A stretch of 34,207 nt of DNA from Comamonadaceae bacterium. GTDB lineage: Bacteria > Pseudomonadota > Gammaproteobacteria > Burkholderiales > Burkholderiaceae_C. The DNA lies in the NCBI GenBank assembly GCA_947463025.1, contig CANHSE010000005.1:1-34207 (forward strand). Reading direction: 5' to 3'. A program made the translations under genes and the position numbers. The notes under the pieces were generated by a model. It did no database searches, had not been told where the DNA came from, and worked only from the letters and a program-made list of their open reading frames with translations. Shown piece by piece: positions 27,738 to 34,207 of the stretch. Position 1 is the first letter of the stretch. Every line of letters starts with the position of its first letter.

Positions 27738-28295
27738 TTGAAGGTGTTGAAGCTGTCGGCCCAGGGCCTGCCGCAATCCTGGATTTCGCTGGAGCAGGCC
27801 GTGCTGCATTACGCCGCCGACCAGGTCCGTTGGGAGGTGGGTGCGCAAGTGGCAGTCTTTCGCGGCGGTCACAACGCCGCCACCGGCGAGCAGTCGGTCA
27901 TCGCGGTCAGCAGCATCATCGGCACCAAGGGCGTTCCAAACATCAACCCCTTTGATCTCAAGCCTGGCCTCGCCAATAGCAAACTCTTTGCCCGCGACCG
28001 CAATACCTGCGCCTATTGCGGCTGCCAGCACCACGAATCCGAACTCACACGCGAGCACATCATCCCCTTCGCCCAAAACGGGCGCGACCACTGGATGAAC
28101 GTCGTCACCGCCTGCCGCGCCTGCAACCACCGCAAAAGCAGCCGTACCCCCGAGCAGGCCAACATGCCCCTGCTGTATGCGCCGTATGTGCCCAGTCTCT
28201 GGGAAGACTTCATCCTGCGTAATCGCCGCATCCTGGCCGACCAGATGGAGTTCCTGATGGCACACCTGCCGCGGACCTCACGCCTGTACGCCTGA
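27738..28295 (+). CDS. HNH endonuclease
   Basis: TTG start preceded by aaggag (27725-27730); CAYCGCQHHESELTREHIIPFAQNGRDHWMNVVTACRACNHRKSSRTPEQANMPL: two CxxC pairs and an HNH core. Confidence 0.9.
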   Translation: MKVLKLSAQGLPQSWISLEQAVLHYAADQVRWEVGAQVAVFRGGHNAATGEQSVIAVSSIIGTKGVPNINPFDLKPGLANSKLFARDRNTCAYCGCQHHESELTREHIIPFAQNGRDHWMNVVTACRACNHRKSSRTPEQANMPLLYAPYVPSLWEDFILRNRRILADQMEFLMAHLPRTSRLYA

Positions 28296-28324
28296 GATCG
28301 AGTCGCAGGCCGCTTCGGGGGGTG

Positions 28325-29440
28325 CTAAGAGAACACCCCCGCCGTCTCCTTCATCCGCGCCGACACCTGCCCCAGGTGGTGCAGGCTATCGCCGAAGCTC
28401 AATTCGAGCTGCGTGAGCTTCTTGAAGTAGTGGCTGCCGATGTATTCGTCGGTCACCGCGATACCGCCATGCAGCTGCACGGCGTTCTGACCGACAAAGC
28501 GCATGGCCACCCCGAGCTGGTACTTGGCCCGTGCCATCGCCGTGCGGCGTTCCTCGGTCGGTGCGTTCAGTTTCAGGCTGGCGTAGTAGCTCATGGAGCG
28601 TCCCAGTTCCTGCTGCATCTTCATGTCCGCCATGCGATGGCGCAGGGCCTGAAAGCTCGCGATCGCCACGCCAAACTGCTTGCGCGTGTTCATGTAGTCG
28701 GCGGTGAGCGCCATGGTCTTATCCATCACGCCCACACCCTCGGCGCACACGGCGGCGATGCCGATGTCCACCGCGTGTTCCAAGGCAGTCAGCCCCTCGC
28801 GCGTGACCAGAGTCGCCGGCGCATCGGTCATCACCACCTCGGCGGCGCGGCTGCCGTCCTGCGTGATGTAGCCACGCGTGACCACGCCGGCACCCTGGCG
28901 CTGCACCAGCCACAGCCCCATCGTGCCCTGTGCCATCGCCGGCACCAGGAAGGCATCGGCATGGTCACCTGCGGGCACCACGCTTTTGGTGCCCCTCACG
29001 CGCCAGGTGTCGCCGGTTTGCGTGGCTTGCGTGTCGCATCGATCGAGTTGCCAGCGCGCCGCCCGCTCCTGGTGGGCCAGCACCACCAGCGCCTCGCCGC
29101 TCGCCATGCGAGGCAGCCACTGCGCCTGCACGTCCTGCGGCGCGTAGCCCGCGATCACGCCGCTGGCGATCAGGGTCTGGCTCAGGGGCTCGAGCACCAT
29201 GCCGCGCCCGAGTTCTTCCATCACCACCATGGCCTCGACCGCGCCCATGCCCATGCCGCCATGCGCTTCGGGGATATACAAGCCGGTCAGGCCCAACTCG
29301 GCCAGCTCGCGGTAGGCCGCGCCATCGAAGCCGCCCGCGCGCACCGCAGCGCGTCGCCGCTCGAAGTCGTAGCTGCGGTCCACCCACTTGCGTACCGCGT
29401 CGCGCAGTTGTTCCTGGTCGTCGGAAAAATCGAAGTCCAT
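28325..29440 (-). CDS. Acyl-CoA dehydrogenase, small subunit of a pimeloyl-CoA dehydrogenase (PimD)-like pair
   Basis: MDFDFSDDQEQLRDAVRKWVDRSYDFERRRA...VQLHGGIAVTDEYIGSHYFKKLTQLELSFGD; directly downstream of a large ACAD. Confidence 0.87.
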   Translation of the reverse strand: MDFDFSDDQEQLRDAVRKWVDRSYDFERRRAAVRAGGFDGAAYRELAELGLTGLYIPEAHGGMGMGAVEAMVVMEELGRGMVLEPLSQTLIASGVIAGYAPQDVQAQWLPRMASGEALVVLAHQERAARWQLDRCDTQATQTGDTWRVRGTKSVVPAGDHADAFLVPAMAQGTMGLWLVQRQGAGVVTRGYITQDGSRAAEVVMTDAPATLVTREGLTALEHAVDIGIAAVCAEGVGVMDKTMALTADYMNTRKQFGVAIASFQALRHRMADMKMQQELGRSMSYYASLKLNAPTEERRTAMARAKYQLGVAMRFVGQNAVQLHGGIAVTDEYIGSHYFKKLTQLELSFGDSLHHLGQVSARMKETAGVFS

Positions 29441-29470
29441 ATCAGTTCCTTGAGGTGCGTGCGGACCGGA

Positions 29471-30652
29471 TCAACCGAGCACCGTTTGCGCCACGATATT
29501 GCGCTGCACCTCGTTGGAGCCGCCATAGATCGTGGTCTTGCGCATGTTGAAGTACGTGGCGGCCAGCGGCGCCAGACCGGTGGCACCGCCGGGGAAGTCG
29601 CCTTGCCAGCCCGCCTCCATCGCCTCGCGGATGAAGGGCAGGGCGTAGGGCCCGGCGGCCAGCATCATCAGCTCGGCGTAGCGTTGCTGGATCTCGCTGC
29701 CGCGGATCTTGAGCAGGCCCGCGATGTCCAGCGAGTTCTTGCCGGATTTTTCGGCCGACAGAACCCGCAGCACCAGCATCTCCAGGGCGACGATGTCCAC
29801 TTCCAGTTTGGCGATCTCGTCGCGAAAGCGAGTGTCGTCCCAGGCGCCTTCGGCCTTGGCGATGCGCTTTAAGCGCTCGAGCTCGCGCTTGGAGCGGTTC
29901 ACGTCGGCGATGTTGGTGCGCTCGTGCGACAGCAGGTGCTTGGCGTAGGTCCAGCCCTTGTTCTCCTCGCCCACCAAATTGCTCGCCGGCACTTCGACGT
30001 TGTCGAACCAGACCTCGTTCACCTCGTGCCCACCATCGAGCATGATGATCGGCCGCACCTGAATGCCCGGTGATTTCATATCGATCAACAGGAAAGAAAT
30101 GCCGGTCTGCGGCTTGCCCGAACTGTCGGTGCGCACCAGGCAGAAGATCCAGTCGCCGTATTGGCCCAAGGTGGTCCAGGTCTTTTGACCGTTGACGATG
30201 TATTTGTCCCCCTTGCGTTCGGCGCGGGTCTTGAGCGAGGCCAGGTCGGAGCCTGAGCCTGGCTCGCTGTAGCCCTGGCTCCACCACACATCACCCGATG
30301 CGATGCCGGGCAGAAAGCGCTGTTGCTGCTCGGGAGAGCCGAAGGCCATGATCACCGGCGCCACCATGACCGGCCCGAAGGGCACGACGCGCGGCGCGCC
30401 GGCCAGGGCGCATTCTTCTTCGAACAAATGCTTTTGCACCGCATTCCAGCCCGGGCCGCCGAACTGCTCGGGCCAGCCATGTCCGAGCCAGCCTTTCTTG
30501 CCCAGGATGCGCGCCCATCGCTGCATGTCCTCGCGCGTCAGGTGCAGGTTGTGGTGAACCTTGTGCGCAATGTCCTGCGGCAGGTTGGCGTGCACCCAGT
30601 CGCGCACGCTTTGTCGAAATGTCTGTTCTTCGGGTGTGAAAGCCAAATCCAT
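29471..30652 (-). CDS. Acyl-CoA dehydrogenase, large subunit of a pimeloyl-CoA dehydrogenase (PimC)-like pair
   Basis: MDLAFTPEEQTFRQSVRDWVHANLP...WWSQGYSEPGSGSDLASLKTRAE...YIVNGQKTWTTLGQYGDWIFCLVRTD...TTIYGGSNEVQRNIVAQTVLG. Confidence 0.9.
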   Translation of the reverse strand: MDLAFTPEEQTFRQSVRDWVHANLPQDIAHKVHHNLHLTREDMQRWARILGKKGWLGHGWPEQFGGPGWNAVQKHLFEEECALAGAPRVVPFGPVMVAPVIMAFGSPEQQQRFLPGIASGDVWWSQGYSEPGSGSDLASLKTRAERKGDKYIVNGQKTWTTLGQYGDWIFCLVRTDSSGKPQTGISFLLIDMKSPGIQVRPIIMLDGGHEVNEVWFDNVEVPASNLVGEENKGWTYAKHLLSHERTNIADVNRSKRELERLKRIAKAEGAWDDTRFRDEIAKLEVDIVALEMLVLRVLSAEKSGKNSLDIAGLLKIRGSEIQQRYAELMMLAAGPYALPFIREAMEAGWQGDFPGGATGLAPLAATYFNMRKTTIYGGSNEVQRNIVAQTVLG

Positions 30653-30759
30653 GAGGGTGTCTCCAAGCCAGCGAAGTTTGTAGCACGCCCGTGCTTTTCT
30701 GCGTGTCCGTGGGGCGACAAGTCGGTGGCGGCGACGCGCTGGGGATAATCGGGACTTCC

Positions 30760-31341
30760 ATGAAGAATCTCGTGATCCTGATCTCCTCAGGCGGCTCCAA
30801 CATGGCCGCCCTTGCGCGCGCGGCGCGCCAGGACGACTGGGAGCGCCGTCTGGGTGCGCGCATCGCGGCCGTGATCAGCAACCGGCCCGATGCCCCCGGC
30901 CTGGACCTGGCGCGCGCACTGGGCCTGCCCACCGAGGTGGTCGACCATCAGCAGTTTGAGGGACGCGAGGCTTTCGACACCGCCCTCGCGGGCGCCATTG
31001 ACCTCCACCAGCCGGCGCTGGTGGTGCTGGCCGGCTTCATGCGCATCCTCACACCCGCCTTCGTGGCGCGCTACGCGGGGCGTTTGGTCAACATCCATCC
31101 GTCCCTGTTGCCTGCCTTCCCTGGCCTGCGCACGCACGCGCGGGCGCTGGAGGCTGGCTGTCGCTTCGCCGGGGCCACGGTCCACCGCGTCACCGCGGAT
31201 CTCGATCACGGTCCCATCCTCGATCAGGCCATCGTGCCGGTGATGCCCGATGACACACCCGAGTCCCTGGCCGCCCGTGTCCTGACCCAGGAGCACGTCC
31301 TCTATCCCCGGGCCATCGCCCGCCTGCTGCGTCCGTCGTAG
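30760..31341 (+). CDS. purN: Phosphoribosylglycinamide formyltransferase
   Basis: MKNLVILISSGGSNMAALARAA; LAGFMRILTPAFVARYAGRLVNIHPSLLPAFPGLRTHARALEAG. Confidence 0.96.
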   Translation: MKNLVILISSGGSNMAALARAARQDDWERRLGARIAAVISNRPDAPGLDLARALGLPTEVVDHQQFEGREAFDTALAGAIDLHQPALVVLAGFMRILTPAFVARYAGRLVNIHPSLLPAFPGLRTHARALEAGCRFAGATVHRVTADLDHGPILDQAIVPVMPDDTPESLAARVLTQEHVLYPRAIARLLRPS

Positions 31342-31358
31342 CGCCCACCGATCGCCCC

Positions 31359-32615
31359 ATGCACCCCAAAGCCCTGCTTGAGGCCTGCGCCGAACTCGTC
31401 GGCCTGGTCTTGAAACTCGACCACCCGGCCGACGCCGTGGTCTCCCGCTACTTTCGCGACCATCGCCAACTCGGTCCGCGCGAGCGCGCCACCCTGGCAG
31501 AGACCGTCTACGCCGTGCTGCGACGCAAGTTGCAATTCGATCATTTCGCGCCTTCGGGCAGCGGCCCGCGCGAGCGGCGCATGGCTATCCTGGGCTTTGC
31601 CGGCCCGCGCGATTTCCTCAAGAGCGCGCTGTCCGACACGGAGAAGACCTGGCTCGATGCCTGCGACGCGGTGTCCGAGGCCGACCTCCTGGAGCGCCAT
31701 CGCCACAACCTGCCCGAGTGGCTGGTGCAGCCCCTGAAGGACCAGGTCGGCCCCGACTTCTGGCCGCTGGCCGAGAGCCTGCTGCGCCCGGCGCCCCTGG
31801 ACCTGCGGGTCAACGCCCTGGCCGACAAGCGCGAGGACGTGCGCAAGGAACTGGCGCGCGCTGGCATCCACGCCCAGCCCACACCCTATTCCCCCTGGGG
31901 CTTGCGCCTGGCCGACAAGCCCGCGCTCACGCGCCTGGAGGCTTTCACGCGCGGCGCCATCGAGGTTCAGGACGAGGGCTCGCAGATCCTGGCCGCCCTG
32001 CTCGACGCGCACCGCGGCGAGATGGTGGTGGACTTTTGCGCGGGCGCTGGCGGCAAGACCCTGGCCATCGGTGCTTGCATGCGTAACACCGGGCGTCTTT
32101 ACGCCTTCGACACCTCGGCCCATCGCTTGGACGCACTCAAGCCGCGGCTGGCCCGCAGCGGCCTGTCCAACGTGCACCCCGCCGCGATTGCCCACGAGCG
32201 CGATGACCGCATCAAGCGCCTGGCCGGCAAGATCGATCGGGTGCTGGTCGACGCGCCCTGCTCGGGGCTGGGCACCTTGCGTCGTAACCCTGACCTGAAA
32301 TGGCGCCAGTCTCCCGAGGCGGTGCAGGAAATGGCGGCCAAGCAACTGGCCATCTTGCGCAGTGCGGCCCGACTGCTCAAGCCCGGCGGGCGTCTGGTCT
32401 ATGCCACCTGCAGCTTGCTGCGCGAGGAGAACGAGGCCGTGGCCCAGGCCTTTGGCGAGCAGGAGACATGCTTTCGGCTACTGCCTGCGGCGCAGGCGCT
32501 CGCCCCCCTGAAGCTGGCGGACCCGGACGCCCTATGTAGCGGCGATTTCCTGCGTTTGTGGCCCCATCAGCATGCAACCGACGGCTTTTTTGCAGCTGTC
32601 TGGGTGCGCAAATAG
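31359..32615 (+). CDS. RsmB/NOP family RNA (cytosine-5) methyltransferase
   Basis: VVDFCAGAGGKTLAIGA, VLVDAPCSGLGTLRRNPDLKWR, LVYATCSLLREENEAVAQAF. Confidence 0.92.
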   Translation: MHPKALLEACAELVGLVLKLDHPADAVVSRYFRDHRQLGPRERATLAETVYAVLRRKLQFDHFAPSGSGPRERRMAILGFAGPRDFLKSALSDTEKTWLDACDAVSEADLLERHRHNLPEWLVQPLKDQVGPDFWPLAESLLRPAPLDLRVNALADKREDVRKELARAGIHAQPTPYSPWGLRLADKPALTRLEAFTRGAIEVQDEGSQILAALLDAHRGEMVVDFCAGAGGKTLAIGACMRNTGRLYAFDTSAHRLDALKPRLARSGLSNVHPAAIAHERDDRIKRLAGKIDRVLVDAPCSGLGTLRRNPDLKWRQSPEAVQEMAAKQLAILRSAARLLKPGGRLVYATCSLLREENEAVAQAFGEQETCFRLLPAAQALAPLKLADPDALCSGDFLRLWPHQHATDGFFAAVWVRK

Positions 32616-32721
32616 GGCGGCGGGCCTGATATGAGTCAAAAAGTATCTGCTTTTCCGGGGTGGCTGAAGCCCTCGGCCGTAGAATCGCCCGATCCCACTT
32701 TGGACTTCAAAGACACTTTTT

Positions 32722-33936
32722 ATGCTGCTACCTGATTGGGCCGTTCTGAACGCGGCGATCGATTTCCTCGCGCACGGCGTGTGGCGGCTGTCCTGGTGGC
32801 AGGTGCTCATCTTCACGCTGGTGGTCACCCACATCACCATCGCCTCGGTCACCATCTTTTTGCATCGCACGCAGGCGCACCGCGCGATGGAGCTGGGCCC
32901 CATCCCCTCGCATTTCTTCCGCTTCTGGCTGTGGCTCACCACCGGCATGGTCACCAAGGAGTGGGTAGCCATTCACCGCAAGCACCACGCCAAGTGCGAA
33001 ACGTCGGACGATCCCCACAGCCCTCAGACCCGCGGCATCGAGACCGTGTTCTGGCAAGGCGCCGAACTCTATCGCGCCGAAGCCAAGAACAAAGAAACCC
33101 TGGCCAAGTTCGGCCACGGCACGCCCGATGACTGGATCGAGCGCAATCTCTACACCCGTTTCAGCTGGCAGGGCGTGGCCCTGATGCTGATCATCGATGT
33201 GGCCCTCTTCGGCGCGCTGGGTGCCACCGTGTGGGCCGTGCAGATGCTGTGGATTCCCGTCACCGCTGCCGGCATCATCAATGGCATCGGCCACTACTGG
33301 GGATATCGCAACTTCGAAGCGGCCGACGCCAGCACCAACATCTCGCCCTGGGGCTTGATCATTGGCGGCGAAGAGCTTCATAACAACCACCACACTTACC
33401 CCACCTCGGCCAAGTTCTCGGTCAAGCGCTATGAGTTCGACCTGGGCTGGGCCTATATCCGCGCCATGCAGGCCATCGGGTGGGCCAAGGTCAAGAAGGT
33501 GCCGCCCAAGCTGCAACTGGGTGACATCCGCCCCGTTGCCGACGAAAAGACGCTCGAGGCCGTGATCGCCAACCGCTACGAGGTCATGGCCCGCTACGCC
33601 CGCGAGATGCGCCGCGCCTGCAGCGACGAGATCTCGGTGCTCCAGGCGCGCGGTCAAGACCTGTCCATCCTCAAAGCCGCCCGTCGCTGGTTGCACCGCG
33701 ACGACGATCGCGTGCCGGCCGATGCGCGCAACCAGGTCGATCAGGCCCGCGCGGCCTCGCCTGCCCTGGACAAGATGCTCACCATGCGCGAGGAATTGCG
33801 CCAGATGTGGCTCAACACCTCGGTCTCTCGCGAGCAGCTGACCCACGACCTGCAGGCCTGGTGCAAGCGTGCCGAGGACAGCGGCATTGCCCGCTTGCAG
33901 GTCTTCTCGCAGCGCCTGCGCGCGGCGCACGCCTGA
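32722..33936 (+). CDS. Membrane fatty acid desaturase with a C-terminal extension
   Basis: His boxes HRTQAH, HRKHH, HNNHH; TM segments; about 120-aa charged helical C-terminal extension. Confidence 0.92.
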   Translation: MLLPDWAVLNAAIDFLAHGVWRLSWWQVLIFTLVVTHITIASVTIFLHRTQAHRAMELGPIPSHFFRFWLWLTTGMVTKEWVAIHRKHHAKCETSDDPHSPQTRGIETVFWQGAELYRAEAKNKETLAKFGHGTPDDWIERNLYTRFSWQGVALMLIIDVALFGALGATVWAVQMLWIPVTAAGIINGIGHYWGYRNFEAADASTNISPWGLIIGGEELHNNHHTYPTSAKFSVKRYEFDLGWAYIRAMQAIGWAKVKKVPPKLQLGDIRPVADEKTLEAVIANRYEVMARYAREMRRACSDEISVLQARGQDLSILKAARRWLHRDDDRVPADARNQVDQARAASPALDKMLTMREELRQMWLNTSVSREQLTHDLQAWCKRAEDSGIARLQVFSQRLRAAHA

Positions 33937-33973
33937 GGCCCCAGGGCTGCGCGTGCAGCCCAAGGCGCCCAAG

Positions 33974-34000
33974 AAAAAGCCCCGCATTGCGGGGCTTTTT
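33974..34000. terminator. Bidirectional rho-independent terminator between the convergent desaturase and rpmG
   Basis: aaaaagccccgc-att-gcggggcttttt: perfect stem with A and T tracts on both sides. Confidence 0.93.
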
Positions 34001-34018
34001 TCTGGGGATCGCGCTGAA

Positions 34019-34189
34019 TCACTTCAGCTTGATTTCCTTGTATTCGACGTGCTTGCGCGCCTTGGGGTCGAACTTCATGATCGACATTTTTTCAGGCATC
34101 GTCTTCTTGTTCTTGCTGGTGGTGTAGAAGTGGCCGGTGCCCGCAGTGGACTCCAGCTTGATTTTTTCGCGTCCGCCTTTGCTCGCCAT
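34019..34189 (-). CDS. rpmG: 50S ribosomal protein L33 (zinc-independent type, no CxxC)
   Basis: [56 protein letters not shown], 56 aa; SD aaggag at 34197-34202. Below the ORF-track length cutoff. Confidence 0.97.
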   Translation of the reverse strand: MASKGGREKIKLESTAGTGHFYTTSKNKKTMPEKMSIMKFDPKARKHVEYKEIKLK

Positions 34190-34207
34190 GATGCTGCTCC
34201 TTGATTA

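Noticed and set aside
1-34207. CRISPR array, tRNA/rRNA, prophage, insertion sequence or defence island
   Set aside because: No regularly spaced repeats, no tRNA or rRNA sequence recognised by eye, no transposase or phage structural genes, and no recognised defence operon beyond one stand-alone HNH protein.

Overview
GC-rich chromosomal window with the look of Burkholderiales (Comamonadaceae-like), densely packed with protein-coding genes. No rRNA, tRNA, CRISPR array, prophage or intact mobile element was recognised. Order: partial RpfE-type/phosphoglycerate-mutase-like gene (-); lolC-lolD (+); a TRAP transporter (dctM, dctQ, dctP) with a TetR regulator (-), divergent from a coxG-coxM-coxS-coxL-type molybdenum hydroxylase cluster (+); VWA (BatA-like), DUF58, MoxR and an anchored trypsin-like protease (-); tatD and a spermidine-synthase-like gene (+); tctB-tctA with no tctC (+); an atypical SDR (+); an orphan Leu/Ile/Val-type binding protein and an EamA transporter (-); a quinone oxidoreductase (+); ribF-ileS-lspA (-) with a dispersed-repeat inverted pair in the ribF/ileS gap; an HNH endonuclease (+); a paired two-subunit acyl-CoA dehydrogenase (-); purN, an RsmB-like methyltransferase and a fatty acid desaturase with a C-terminal extension (+); and rpmG (-). 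The most interesting points are the TetR/TRAP/Mo-hydroxylase locus, which has a visible paired operator and a non-CODH active-site loop (QYRGVGHP); the desaturase C-terminal extension, which resembles the C-terminal part of ISL3 transposases; the SDR lacking the YxxxK motif; and the repeat pair in the ribF-ileS gap. Most of the window is ordinary, and I do not see a clearly unprecedented system.
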